In this document: piece by piece, positions 1 through 12,630 of the stretch
How positions within the stretch are numbered: position 1 is the first letter of the stretch
Layout of the letters: every line of letters begins with the position of its first letter
DNA from: Paralvinella palmiformis
Taxonomy: Eukaryota > Annelida > Polychaeta > Terebellida > Alvinellidae
Direction of reading: 5' to 3'
Length of the DNA: 64,000 nucleotides
NCBI GenBank assembly: GCA_025642065.1
Contig: JAODUP010000584.1
Coordinates: 62,001 to 126,000 of the forward strand
Program-made: the position numbers and the translations under genes
The notes under the pieces: generated by a model
Databases searched by the model: none
The model's input: the letters and a program-made list of their open reading frames with translations, nothing else
What the model was told of the DNA's origin: nothing

Positions 1-187
1 TTCCAGAACAAAGCGGAGTAATCTCACTAAATTTAATGACTGACATTCAGCTATATCAGTTTAAACCAGAAGAAACATTATGAGATGAAGATGATTCCGA
101 TTGTTTCAAAGAAAGTGAAATCATTGAAGAAAGCACGAGGAGTACCAGGAACACTAGCTGGTGTCTCTGTATACTCCTGCCCCAGGT

Positions 188-345
188 GATGTCAGAGCAC
201 TTGACCTTTCTCCTTCCTGCCTTCGAATCTGACACCCGGTGCAGCCGTAATGGCAGCCCTCCAATAATTTGGATTATTTCCTTATATCTATGAAATCAGA
301 TATAGTACGTGATTATTATTGTGAAATTTTTGTTTACTGTTGTAA
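188..345. repeat. Interspersed repeat, copy 1 (second at 30,557-30,706)
   Basis: CCTTCCTGCCTTCGAATCTG, CCGTAATGGCA and AATTTGGATTATT align with CCTTCCTGCCTTCAAATCTG, CCATAATGGCA and AATTTGGATTATC, spacing kept. Family not identified. Confidence 0.55.
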
Positions 346-699
346 GCATTACATATTTAAGTGATATTATCTGACGGTGAACTGTCCCTTTAAAGGTGAC
401 TAAACTTAGCTTGATTACCATAGTTTGATATGTTTGCTCTAATTAAGCCATAATGGAGCAAATCACACTCGTTAATCAGTTCAGCATATGATATATTGTT
501 TAGGATCTGTGCTTGTGATAGTTTGAGTAACTTTAACCTGTTACACAATTTATCCAGTATTCCTATCACACATAATGTCACACATTTTGTGTTGCCAATT
601 AAATTTTGTAAATTTTAAGTAATCCGATAATTTACTTCTGTCATACATACACACACACACACACACACACTGTGACACAGAGTTTGTAATATCATTCAG

Positions 700-3600
700 T
701 TATATTTGCCGTACCGATCCTGCTGATGTTGCTCGTGTCGAAGGAAAGACGTACGTCTGTACAAGAGACAAACACGAGACAGTCCCTAACTCCCGTCCTG
801 ATGCTAAGGGTGGCTTAGGACAATGGATCAGTCCTGAAGAACTAGATAAGGAGCTTGCTGAACGCTGGCCAGGATGTATGGCAGGTAACTACGTTTAATC
901 AATGATATATTCAATCCTCATTTCGCATGCTCGCCATTCGTTTATTTGTCACTCATTCGCCATTGACCGTTCGCATAAACAGTTCTCTACAAATTCACAG
1001 GCCACTAGTGTACTTAATTACATACACTTTCAGTTATCTGATTTGTTCAAGTACAATTGCTTGGAGTTACAAAAAGGTGAACGTTCTGTGAAATCTTAGT
1101 CTCAGTACACAAAATTTGAGTACTTAACCTAACAGCTAACTTTAGATGTTCAAAGGATCAGTATTTGTAGATTATAATCAGCGATTTTTTTTATAGTTTT
1201 ATGCCAATCTTTACATTGTTTTTTCTCAAACTGATGATGCAACTTGTTGAGCATTAAACATTTTCCTCAAACAGTATTACCAATTTCTGCCAGATCAATA
1301 TTTGTGATTTAAATTGGAAAAAGTGAAGGCAGAAAACTATCTTGATACATGGAAGTAATTCAGTTGTGGCAGTGCATTGTTATCCTGAAGGTCTCGGTTC
1401 CAAAACAAAATTGTCTGGGTTAACTGTGTAACTTGAACGTACGATGTACTTGGATGTACTTAATTTATCAACTTATTGTCAATAATTTTAGCTGGTCGAT
1501 TGTTTTTTTTCTCCAGAATAGATGAGATTTATTTGTTTCGATGGGTCATACCAAAAACAGCCGCACGTTATTTACATGATATATCATCATAATGGGGTTG
1601 TTCATTGATCACTTCACCAGAATCAGACCGTTCGTTAATTTCAGGTCGTATGATGTACGTAATCCCATTCAGCATGGGTCCCATTGGCTCTCCGCTGGCC
1701 AAGATTGGAGTCCAGCTGACCGATTCCAACTACGTGCTGCTTTGTATGAGAATCATGACGCGAGTCAGTCCTAAAGTCTGGGAAATCCTTGAGGAAAACC
1801 CGGAATTTGTGAAGTGTGTTCACTCAATGGGTTGTCCAAGACCATGGAGGAGTGAGTATCATAATCAATTTGGTGGTCACGATATAGCAGTGTCTGCAGA
1901 AAGTTTTTGCTTTAAACACAAAACACATAGATAATGTATAAGCTGCTATATTAGATGCTTTCTCCAATCACACAGACGTGCAATTGTCTGTAGTGAATAC
2001 CGAAACTTTTACCCAATCCTTTTCCTTATATACGTAAATGACATTTCAAATAGTACTACGGAAAATATTTTGTCCTTTGCAGAAGATACTACAGTTTCTT
2101 CTCTGTCTGATTCCAATCTGGCAAGTCTATTAAATAGAACAAATAAATCTTTGCGTGCCAATTTTAACTGGTCCTGTGCAAATAAATTAACTCTGAATGC
2201 AACTAAAACTCTACTGGAAAAAGCAAACGCTTATAAATACCGTAGGTCCCGGCCAGTAAGCCGAGGTCATTTTTAGGCCTAAAATATCATGATTTATGGT
2301 AGTACCGTCCATTAAGCCAACCTAAAAATCTTTTCCATGCAGTATTTCCAGGTGACGTTTTGGAATGCAGGAAATAGGTTTTGTTTTCATAATTCGTCAT
2401 AATGTATCTTAAACATTCAATGAACCGCATGTGAAGTCAATGACTTAGAAATAATTAGACAGAGCCTTTGATGGTACGTTTTGGTCACTATAACGCGGCA
2501 ATAACCGAGATGATCTTCACAGTATAAATTACTGGAATATGCAGTCAGTTAGTATATCTAACACACTGAATTTTTTTCTCACGATGACTGGATTTCTTGA
2601 CATTTAAATAGCACCAGCCATTAAACCAAACCCCCAAAATAAGGGTCAAAATGTTGAATGCTTAATGGCCAGGACCTATGGTAGCTCTTCACTATGAAAC
2701 AAGTCAAACCTCCTGTCCAAATAAAAGTTTGATGTACCCTTTGGCTTTAGTTTTCATTAATTCACCCACATTTAACCTATGGAAGTGCCAAATGAAATTT
2801 CCTATGTAAGACAGAAATTCTACGGAAACGAGCTATCCGAATCATCCACAACAAAATGTATAACAGCCATACTGAACCTCTCTTCAAGCAGTCATACAAT
2901 TGTTTTGAACAATCCATAAAAACTCTATATTTGAATAGTTACGCTGCTTCAATGATATGTGACATTCCACATTGCACTAATTGTCACAGTATCATAGTCC
3001 AAAATAAATATAGTACCGCGTCCCATTATGTTCTAAATTACTATATTTCTGCTCACCATGAAGTATGGTCTTTCAGTTGGCTGGGCTTGCTCCATGCTGT
3101 TTCTCTGTCATTCTCACATTTTTAAAATCTTTAATTATAATGTTTTATTTAATTTGGGGTGTATAGTAGTAGTATTTTATATAGTGCCTTAGTCAACCGA
3201 AATTGCTCTAAGGCGCTTAACATTTGAAACACACTTAATTAAAGCATATTCTGAGCTCATATAGATAAAATACATTTCATATATAATAAACTGGTTTAAT
3301 ATGATAAATACGCCAATTTAAATAAATGCGTTTTAAGAACCTTACAAAGTATGTCTTTGCTGCTGCGTGCTTAATGTGGTTTGGCAACTCGTTCCACACA
3401 GCCTGGGGTAGTAGGAACATAATCTTATAAAGGTTATGCTGCTCCTCCTGTTTCCTCTACTATGTAAACATTATAGATCATATTTTATGTCTTTCACATG
3501 TTTACTTTTGTACAGTTTGGAAATGGGAAATAAATATTCTTATTCATACTAAATGAGCTGCCAGGTTTTCATGGTAAAGTCATGTTGTATCTTTTGATTT

Positions 3601-6600
3601 TCAAAATGAAATCTTACGTTCAGGTAGAAAGATATTAGAATTATTGATACTATGTTTTATTCCATCCCGCAGAGAAGGTGATTAACCATTGGCCTTGTAA
3701 TCCAGAGAAGGTCTTCATCGTTCATTTGCCACACGAGCGCAAAGTGAAGTCATTTGGCAGTGGTTATGGTGGAAATTCTCTCCTGGGCAAGAAGTGCTTT
3801 GCCCTGAGGATTGCCTCAGTGCAAGCACGTGATGAAGGATGGATGGCCGAACACATGCTGGTAAGTAGCATCCAGTTTGGCCTGATTATTTCTCTGTACA
3901 GTTGTTATTTGAGCCTTTTAGAATTGGGCCCCTCTGACTTACTGAATGTGATAAGAGGAGACTGAAAGGGTGTGATGATAAATGACCTTTTTGTACTAAT
4001 ACATTATCAAGCCTTTAATAATTTTTCAAATTTAATAACTGCAACAAAAAGAAGAGGTGTGGTTCATTTGAGGTAGAGGGCTCCTCTGTGGCCTAACTGG
4101 TAGCGCATTAGACCAGAGATCACTACCATCTAAGTTTGAATCTCAGCATGGGCATATCTGAAGTGCGTTTCATCTTTGACTTCGCTTCATTACCTTTGGA
4201 AGTCACTTGGCCCATTTAGCCTTACATGTGCACAAAAGTGGCCATAAAACATCAATCATCATCATTTGAGGTAGATTCTTTCTAAGAGGTTGGTTTGAAA
4301 GAGCAGTGGCACGTCAATGTTGAAACCTTCACTACTACCACATTTGTAGACAATATATACGCCAGATATGGGGTCAATTCAATATTGGAATTGAATGGCA
4401 ATTTTGGAATTGTTTATTTAAAAATAAATTGAATCGAAATTGAAGTTTGCTACCAAAAAATTAAATCCACAAATTAATTTACCATTTAATTTTTTAAGTC
4501 AGAAATATTTATTCCACGACAAACCTACTTGGAACATAAACTATTCAGAGTAGGTAATCCGAGTAGGTATTCGGAGTACCTACTCATGGTAAAAAGTAGT
4601 CGGTAATAAAAGAGTTGGATTTGGATTTGTTAAATTTGAATTTGAATTGACAAAATGGAATTGACCCTGTTTCTGATGTACTGTATCAATACTTTAAAAG
4701 CCATTTTTACAAATACCACACTACTGTCCAAGCAGGGTTGTGATAACACAGTGGATTACACACCAGTGATGAGAGTAAACACGTTATTGTATTAATTATA
4801 ATTGGCTAACCATTAGGATGTGTGGTGCTATAATAAGTGCTATGTTATTATTATTATTAGGATACCAGCTTAAAGGCTGTGCTACTGCCAAGACAGTTGT
4901 GAACTTTGGTATGAATATTTCCAAAATTTGAAAAAATCCTCTCAGTGGATGCAGATGAAGCTGGGCATGGTACCAGCCTAAAGACTGTGCTGTTGCCAAG
5001 AAGATTGCAAACTCTAAGTTAGAGCAAGGTCATTCTAACAGACAGAAAGATAATCTTCACATAAATGCATATACTAGGGGGCCATACCTTATTATTGGCA
5101 TTTTTGCAAGCATACAAACCATATACAAGGGATAGGAGTATGACACAAACATATGCTTTTTTTATTTTGTACTGTAATGGGGTATTTAGGTTAGAAAGTC
5201 TGAAGAAAAGGTTTATCCACCCTCATAAGATATCAGATATTGGCTCGTACCCATGGTTTTAATAACTGTATAGTATTCTGACCAATTGGTTGAAAGTACG
5301 TAATATTTAGATGAGGCTAATTATTTTTCCTGTTAATTGCAGTATAATTGTCATCAAGTTCGCTAAACAAGTAATGGCTGATAAATTTAAAAAAAACAAT
5401 TATGTTCAAACAAATATGTCCTCTGACTGTCTACACAGTCACGTCGCTCTTTGTTTCATACAAAATATCTGTGCTTAGCGATAAGTGGCTTCTAAATATA
5501 TTGCCAACAATTAAGACACATAATGTTTGACATTTTGTTATTGTTACCAGACCACATAACTTGGTCAGTCCCAGTACATTGTAGACAAAGAATATAAAAG
5601 AGCCATTTTGCCAATGTTCTCAAAAGATCCTGTTGTTGATGATGATGATGATGATGATGATGATTAATTTATGACGTCCACTTTTATGCACATGGTAGGC
5701 AAAATGTAATGAAGAAAAGTCAAAGATGAAACACCCTTCTGATATGCCCACATCGCGATTCAAACTCGGGTGGTAGCAATCTGTGATCCAACATGCAGTA
5801 TGAGATAATTATGTCGGTAAACATGTAGCTTACCATTAAAAATTATGTATATCCCATTACAGATAATGGGCATTACTACTCCTGCGGGGAAGGAATATTT
5901 TGTTGCTGCAGCTTTCCCGAGTGCTTGCGGTAAGACTAACCTAGCTATGATCAAGCCTACATTGCCTGGATACTCTGTACGTTGTGTTGGTAAGTATCTG
6001 TGGCCATCGCTGATCCAGTCAATGAAATGTTTGGTACTTATTGTCCAAGATCCAGATAATAAACCAAACTGAAATATTACATTAAATGATTAATCTATGT
6101 TATGAATTGTTTGGAACAATAATTGAAAGTCATTTAAAACTTGTGACAGTACTGGCCAGGAGAACTATAAACTTAATTCAAAGTTTATAGTTCTCCTGGC
6201 CAGACATGGGGGCAACTCCATTTTATCAAATCCACACAATTCTGGAATTGGAATTGAAATTGACTATCAATTCCATAATTGAACTGATTACATGTTGAGC
6301 TTTTTGTGGAATAGGAATAGGCACTAGATGGAAAAAATTAAAAAAGCGAAAACACTATTTGGGTGAAAGCTTAGCAACAAATAATGTTATTGTTGTCTTT
6401 TTAAAGAATAGTTAAATGGTCAATTATTTTTGTGGATTCAATATCCATTACCTTTGTGTAACTGACCTTGTTCAGGGTTCACACAGGTCCTTGAAAACCT
6501 GGAAAGTCCTTAAATTTGTAAATTTGGATTCCAGGCCTGGAAAGTCGTGGAATTTTTGTAGAGGTCCTTGAAAGTCCTGGAATTTGAACATATAGATCTA

Positions 6601-7337
6601 TATTTCTAATCATAAGCATACAGGAATTCAGTCGTTACACTTCTTCCGAAATATGGGTGTATCTTTGTGCATTAAAAGTTAGTGAATTCATTTAAAAGGT
6701 CCTTGAAATGTGTATGAACCCTGTTGTTAAGTCCTTGGGAAATCTTGTGTGCTGTACATTCATGCAAAATAGTCAGAGCTTACTGTAAAAGTTTGTTGAA
6801 TGTGGTATGGTCATCAGGTGCCCAGATATTGATAAAATTGGTCCTACTGAATACACCTCGTATTCAACAGCAAGTTGTATTTTTTAAGAAAACCTAAACC
6901 ATGCAAGTGACTCTTATGTAGCATCTTAGCCGGGTGAGCATTTTCCCATACATTAAGTTTTTCACTAATTTTGAAGTGATCATCTTTAGAAATTTTGGCT
7001 GATTTCGTGCACTTAATAAAATATTAATATATACTCAGTATTGAGAACAAACTGTATACGTGCTATATCAAACAGGTATAAATGTATTCTTTCATGGTGT
7101 CATTTTTTGTCATCATCATAGGTGATGATATAGCCTGGATGAAATTTAGTGATGATGGCCAGCTTCGAGGTATCAATCCTGAATCTGGATTTTTCGGAGT
7201 AGCACCAGGAACGAACTGGAAGACCAATCCTAATGCCATGGCCTCGTTCCAGAAGAATTCCATCTTCACCAATGTTGGAAAAACAGCTGATGGGGGTTTC
7301 TACTGGGAGGGAATGGAAGACGAAATTGACAAGGTAT

Positions 7338-7381
<44 letters not shown>

Positions 7382-10300
7382 GGAGCTATATATACTTCAC
7401 AAGCTATTATTATTATTATACACAACTATTAAGTCAGAATACTTAAATAATTTAAATTGGGAACAGAAAAACAACATTATATGTGTAGTAGTCATGTTGT
7501 TTACCATGTACATTTACATTTTTCATCAACAGGATATGGAGATTACCACATGGCTTGGTGATAAGTGGAAGATTGGCATGCCGGGAAAGGCAGCTCATCC
7601 TAACTCTCGCTTCACCGCACCAGCCAACCAATGTCCCATCATCCATCCTCGCTGGGAGGATCCCCAAGGTGTACCGATACACGCCTTGGTGTTTGGTGGC
7701 CGCAGACCTACCGGTATGTGTGATGGATTCTGAATATGGTCTTCCTTGGTGTCTCATTGAAGATTTGAATTATGATAATCTTGCTATATTATGTAGTACT
7801 GCATATACTTGTGTATAAAATGAGGTTTTAGACCCTGATAAAATCATTTTCCACTAATTGTCTCTACACAAGATAGCTGACGTAGTGGCCATCAGGTATT
7901 CGAGCGATAATGGTTACATTTTGTTTTATGTTTTGGTTAGACCTACTCATGTTTATACTTAAACATTTCAATTTAATTCACAATTATCACAGACAGTTTT
8001 ATATTTTAATTTGTTTCTTTCAATGTTTTAAAGACACGCATGATTAGCTGTCTTTGGATTTACTTTTATGTATAAATATTGCTCGTGTTTTTGGATCTGA
8101 AGTACTGCTGTACCCAAAAGGCAGCAGCCAGGGGTCTCTACCCCAAATTTTAACAAGTACAAGGATGTGAAATCAGTTCTGCCTATCCATATCTCTACCA
8201 CTAGTTCAACACTGTTGATAATTTCAACATGCCCGGTCAAAAAGAAAAGACAGTTTTCTGAAAATAGCATATTTTCAGAGCTTTAAATTCTGCCTCGTCT
8301 TGTTAGGCAATTTTCCATGATATTTACTGATATACTGACGTTGTCTTATATACGAGATTGACTTGTACAATTATATACTGTACCTACCTGCAATTATACG
8401 GAATGACCTGTTGCACAGTGCCGGTGACCAACCTTAGTAGTAACGATTACCTACCCATTTGTTATATTTTTAGGTGTACCATTGGTGTACGAGTCTTTTG
8501 ACTGGCCACATGGTGTAGCTGTGGGTGCCTCTGTCAAATCTGAAGCTACAGCCGCTGCCGAGTTCACAGGTATAGTCAGATGGGATTGGGGATGTTACGT
8601 CGTATGATTGGATGGTGTTATTTTATTATTCATTATGTTTCGAGTGTATTCCCCATTTGCTAAGTTGCACTTATTACACTTGTAATACATTACAAGCATA
8701 TAAATTTACACACCATACAATGTTGTATTATTACAGATGTTTACATTCATAGATGAACAGTAGTAACAGTAAGAAATAATGTATTTACATATATTATTTA
8801 TTTTGGTTCTCTACATTTAAAATTGCTTGTTTTCATCAGCTATAAATATCTCAATGTTATCTTGTTTGGTTAAGCTGCCATCATCTTGAAACAGCAATTT
8901 ATCAAGACATCATAGATTAGTTTCAATAACCATGTGATGGCTCCCAACAATCTTCCCTACCTATCTCAATATATCAACTCTTGTGTTTGGAGATGAACAG
9001 CAGTTTGTTATTGTGTGATCTGAAACATGTTAATGGACAACTTTCACAGTCAAGTGTTTCACCACTTCGTCATCCGATTGTAGTCTTTAGTAAAGGCATC
9101 ATATGGGGAATACGGATTTACGCAACCTTTTTTTCCTCAATTGAATCAGTTTTTCTCATTTGAAGTGGTAACACTCATTTGAATTAGTCCAAAACTGTTC
9201 TATTTTGTATTACAGAACGCATTTTACGTGCATCATACTATATTTACTAAAGTCAAATTAACAAATTCAAATGTATGTTATGTCATTATTTTGTAATTTT
9301 TCTGTGGGTAATTCAATGAACACAATTCCTCGTTTCAATGTCTGTCAGTAGCAGTTCTTGAAAGAAATAGAAAATCACTTACTTTCACCTGGCATTTCTC
9401 TGTCATGAGAATGATCTGCTATCAGACAATTCTGATTGGGAATTGGAATTTTCAACACGGAAATGTTTATATTTGGACTATTTTAGAATTCCAATGCTAT
9501 AAATATCTTGTTAACAAATTGCATGATTACATACATTCAATTCTATCTCCTGTCACAAAAATAATTGTCCCTGTGGATATTCTGGATTTCCTGACAGCTC
9601 CATATTTTTAGTTATCTATATTCCATACTTTATTTTGTAATCTGTCATATTTATTGATCTACATTCACGCTGCTTGATCACAATTTTGAATTACTGACTT
9701 GAAAAATGGAGGACCGCTTGCACCTGTTAACATGAACCATAAACATCTGGGATGGCCTCAAGAGATTAGATTCAAGGTTAACATGTTGGCATCATTCCAG
9801 CAGAGCTTTTCTAATTAATTTGTTTTCTCCATATTCAGATGATGGCATATAACGACCGGGTAATCGATGCTATCAATTAATATGCGTGATAATGCAGAAA
9901 TAAAATGTGACCGGTCAGTGACGTTATTTAACATTTACTCTCCTGTAGGAAAGAAGATTATGCACGATCCAATGGCAATGAGGCCGTTTATGGGCTATAA
10001 CTTCGGACATTACCTCCAACATTGGCTGGATATGGAGAAACCTGGACGCAAGGTAACACTGTTTGTTGAATCACTACGAGTGAACGATGGCCATTGGGTA
10101 TAACTAATATGATGTTCATATTTTCAGCGAGCTGTGTAGGTTTATTCGAAAAATATTCTCTACAAAGTGATGGTTGTCAGTAGCATGCAAGACTTTGTAC
10201 TCGTATTTCTTTACTGCAAGTTTTGCGATGTTCTTTTATATGAAAAGATTTTGTCAGTTCAGTCATCTCAGTTATTAGGTAACTTTCATCCTGGTATTGT

Positions 10301-12630
10301 TACGTTGATAAATGCAGATGGCCATGATGGCAAATTAGCATATGTTTTAATAATAATATACAAAAAATTTATATAGCACCCTATATAACCTGTAAGAAGG
10401 TTACTCTAAGGTGCTTTACAATAATTAATTCATATGAATGTAACAGATTTACATCTTTAAAAATACATAATTCTTTCCAGCCAAATACATAATATATTCA
10501 GCTAGGAAAAGCTGAAACAAAAAGATTAGTTTTTATCTTCTTTTTGAAGGTATTGAGGGTCCTTATTATTGGTGATATAAATGATGAATGAAGTGTGACT
10601 GTGCATGTGACATTTTTAGCACAAATCCTGTGGAAGAACTTGATGAACTCTAGAATGGGACAGAAAACCAATCAATGAAAATCCAGTAATTAATCCAGTT
10701 TTATCGGATGTGTGGGCCTGAGAAGTTTCAGACAGAACTTATTCGAGTATCAGAAGCAGTTTATTTTCATGGTTATTCGATTTCATTTGGATAGGAAGTT
10801 GTTGTTGCTTTTTCGCTAATCTCACATGTCTTTCTTCACTTTATCCAGATGCCCAAAATCTTCCATGTTAATTGGTTCCGTGTGGATGATAAGGGCCAAT
10901 TTGTGTGGCCAGGATTTGGTGAGAACATCCGCGTCCTTGACTGGATGATACAGCGTCTCGAAGGGAAGGATGTTGCCGTCGAAACTCCCATTGGCTACCT
11001 GCCAAAGAAAGGTCGGTAACCTGCCAGATCTAATTTATGATAATATTTGTGTTGGACTTTAATCTTGGAATGAACGAATAGAATGGGTTATGCGGAATAA
11101 ATGAAATAACATTAAAGCGGTGTTTATGGCTTTTGTTCTTGTTTGTTAGATAATCTACATTTCTTTCACATCATCGTCTTTTAAAAATTTGTAGTGTTTC
11201 GAGCTTTTGGGTGGAGAAAAGTATTCTGTTAAAGGAATGCATCAAACCTAATTGGTATTCTGGTTGGTTATAAAAACCCGAGTTCAAAACTTGGGTAGGC
11301 TATATCCGAATGGTGTTACATCATTCACTTGGCCTCATTACCTTTGGAAGTCACTTGGGTTACATAAGAGATGGTAGAACAGCAATATGTTTTGAAGGAA
11401 TGCGTCTTTTGGCGACAGCTAATTTACAGACTGTTGTCAGTAAATTTATTAGATTCATTATCACGTTGTCGAGCATCTGCTATACCACAGACAGTCAAAA
11501 GTATATAACAACAAAAATATTATTAATAATGAGCTCTGAAGGTAAAATGATTTGGAGCATGAATACGGTTAAAACATCAGTCCATACTCAGAAGGTTACT
11601 GGAATGTAGAAATAGTTCTGCACGAGACCCTCCCCAGTCAAATGCAGAGAGACCCAGGATATTTTCTGTGAATGGAACAAAATGTAGATTTAGATTTGTG
11701 ATTAAGAAATATCTGACATGGCTTGTATGCCTTGTATTCCAACATTCAAACTGAGTATTCGTAACTTTCTAACTGGACATTAGGCTTCAGAAAGTTACTG
11801 CTGGTTGTCAGGTCATGGTGGGATCAGCCTATTGAACAGTAAAAATACACAAGTTATGGATACATGACATTCAGATATTTCAGCAGTTTTTTTGCTGATC
11901 CAGTGCCATACTTATAGTTTATCAAAGTAGCATTTTCTTCTAAATCATGTACTCATCCAAAAGGAAGTGACCATAAACATTTCTTCGATACTCTTGCTAT
12001 AGTCGTGCACTAAACCCATTTGGGTAATAATACCAATTGTTTAACATCAACTTGCTATAGCTCTGTTTTGTTGCCAACCACGAGGGGGATTTCTCAAAGT
12101 ACACAAGCTCTTGATTGGTCAGTCTCCCAGCACCAACTGAGAACATTACATCTCTCTCCATAATGGTAGAGATGACACAAACAAAGAAAAGTTTATCTAG
12201 GATGCAATAGTTTAGTTATCAACCTGTGTATGTCTGTCGCTCTGTTAATATATAGAGTTCTGTCATTATTTTTGTTGTTATTGGTGTTTGTCTTGTCTTC
12301 GTAGTTCTTACTTGTTTCATTACTGTTTTTATTATTGTTATTATTAAATCACTAAGTCATGTTTCTAAGTTTTATTTCCAATTTATTACTATGGTTCATT
12401 TCTCATGCCTGTAGCATCTCTAATACCATTTCCCAATTATGTTACCAGGAAGCATAAAGACCGAGGGCATCAATATCAACTGGGATGACATCTTCACTCT
12501 GCCTAAAGATTACTGGGTGGATGATATTAAGGAGACGAAGAAATTCCTGGAAACCGAAGTCGGAGATGATATGCCTAAGGCTCTGAAGGAGCAACTGGAG
12601 AAGATTGAGCAGCGTATCAATAAGATGTAG
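700..12630 (+). CDS. PCK: Phosphoenolpyruvate carboxykinase (GTP), 5' end outside window
   Basis: Converts oxaloacetate plus GTP to phosphoenolpyruvate, GDP and CO2, the committed step of gluconeogenesis. Ten exons join in frame: 700-884, 1645-1851, 3673-3860, 5863-5989, 7122-7333, 7533-7713, 8474-8569, 9949-10052, 10849-11011, 12449-12630 (stop TAG). They give 547 codons plus stop; the family is ~620 residues, so about 75 N-terminal codons lie upstream. Visible motifs in order: TDPADVAR (phosphoenolpyruvate-binding Arg), [18 protein letters not shown] (metal-binding Lys), EGWMAEHML (metal-binding His), [12 protein letters not shown] (P-loop with the reactive Cys), [10 protein letters not shown] (kinase-2 Asp pair), HPNSRF (substrate Arg) and [19 protein letters not shown] (guanine-binding Phe residues). 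No key residue is lost. The GTP-type sequence excludes the bacterial/plant ATP family. Because the N-terminus is missing, the cytosolic or mitochondrial location cannot be decided. Confidence 0.97.
2013..3062 (+). pseudogene. Non-LTR reverse-transcriptase relic split by a MITE
   Basis: Left part (2013-2242) reads [12 protein letters not shown] and a catalytic-box remnant with AED in place of ADD, then [15 protein letters not shown]. Right part (2683-3062) reads [20 protein letters not shown], the C-terminal RT region. The TA-flanked MITE 2245-2676 separates them. Frames are interrupted, so it is dead. Subclass is CR1/Jockey-like by motif only. Confidence 0.75.
2243..2678. mobile_element. TA-flanked MITE, GGTCCCGGCC ends
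   Basis: Element 2245-2676 (432 bp) between TA dinucleotides. Left end GGTCCCGGCCAGTAAGCC; right end on the other strand GGTCCTGGCCATTAAGCA. A TA target is typical of Tc1/mariner-like elements. It sits inside a reverse-transcriptase relic. A longer relative covers ~30,880-31,840. Confidence 0.7.
4064..4275 (+). mobile_element. SINE-A copy with 14-bp target duplication
   Basis: Full copy 4078-4261. The head is tRNA-like (A-box-like GTGGCCTAACTGGTAGCG, B-box-like GTTTGAATC), followed by the body CATCTTTGACTTCGCTTCAT and an ATC-repeat tail. Perfect 14-bp duplications TCATTTGAGGTAGA flank it at 4064-4077 and 4262-4275, showing retroposition into a PEPCK intron. Confidence 0.85.
4363..4675. mobile_element. 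Short copy of the CAGACATGGGG MITE
   Basis: 313 bp with diverged ends (CAGATATGGGGTCAATTC ... GAATTGACCCTGTTTCTG). Its interior (TTAAATCCACAAATTA, GAGTACCTACTCATGGTAAA) matches 17,190-17,330 of the larger element. The target duplication is too decayed to call. Confidence 0.7.
5632..5795 (-). mobile_element. SINE-A copy, head-truncated
   Basis: Reverse-strand copy: (GAT)n at 5637-5662 is the complement of the ATC tail, then the body, then the B-box-like region. The last ~20 bases of the tRNA-like head are missing. Lies in the PEPCK intron just before the P-loop exon. Confidence 0.75.
6152..6203. repeat. Perfect hairpin, 23-bp arms
   Basis: 6152-6174 (CTGGCCAGGAGAACTATAAA, CTT) pairs without mismatch with 6181-6203 around a 6-base loop. 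Confidence 0.9.
6201..6300. mobile_element. Single end of the CAGACATGGGG MITE
   Basis: CAGACATGGGGGCAACTCC followed by GGAATTGGAATTGAAATTG. Only one terminus is recognisable. It starts right at the end of the 23-bp-arm hairpin. Confidence 0.5.
6473..6723. mobile_element. 251-bp MITE with CAGGGTTCA ends
   Basis: Left end CAGGGTTCACACAGGTCCTT; right end on the other strand CAGGGTTCATACACATTTCA. TTGTT lies on both sides and may be a target duplication. The interior repeats TCCTTGAAAGTCCTGGAAT-like words. The terminal sequence resembles hAT-derived MITEs common in aquatic animals. Confidence 0.65.
7340..7379. repeat. (GT)n microsatellite at PEPCK donor site
   Basis: About 20 GT units starting seven bases after the exon ending at 7333. 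Confidence 0.95.
10345..10560. repeat. AAGGTGCTTTACAA-type interspersed repeat
   Basis: The block TATAGCACCCTATATAACCT, GTAAGAAGGTTACTCTAAGG occurs reversed at 33,740-33,830. Looser relatives with a CTAAGGCGCTTAACA or CAAAGCGCTGTACAA core lie at 3,160-3,430 and 14,835-15,080. Probably one diverged, widely spread family. Confidence 0.5.
11268..11362 (+). mobile_element. SINE-A fragment, degenerate
   Basis: CCGAGTTCAAAACTTGGGTAG resembles the B-box region and CTCATTACCTTTGGAAGTCA matches the body. Head and tail are lost. In the last PEPCK intron. Confidence 0.55.

Larger units (their letters stand above)
5863..7333 (+). other. PCK: PEPCK nucleotide-binding exons (P-loop and kinase-2) and their intron
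   Basis: Exon 5863-5989 encodes [20 protein letters not shown] followed by KTNLAM, the PEPCK signature with the P-loop and hyper-reactive Cys. It ends in phase 1 within the Gly codon of VGDD. Exon 7122-7333 continues with GDDIAWMKF, the metal-binding Asp pair, then [16 protein letters not shown]. The 1.13 kb intron between them holds a 23-bp-arm hairpin, a partial MITE end and a separate 251-bp MITE. The donor after 7333 (AAG|GTATGG) runs straight into a GT microsatellite. Confidence 0.93.

Noticed and set aside
1..699. A further 5' PEPCK exon in the first 700 bases
   Set aside because: No frame resembles the PEPCK N-terminus; the stretch holds an interspersed repeat and a CA run before the acceptor at 699.
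7233..7733. 166-codon plus-strand frame across a PEPCK intron
   Set aside because: Wrong frame of two PEPCK exons bridged by the GT microsatellite.
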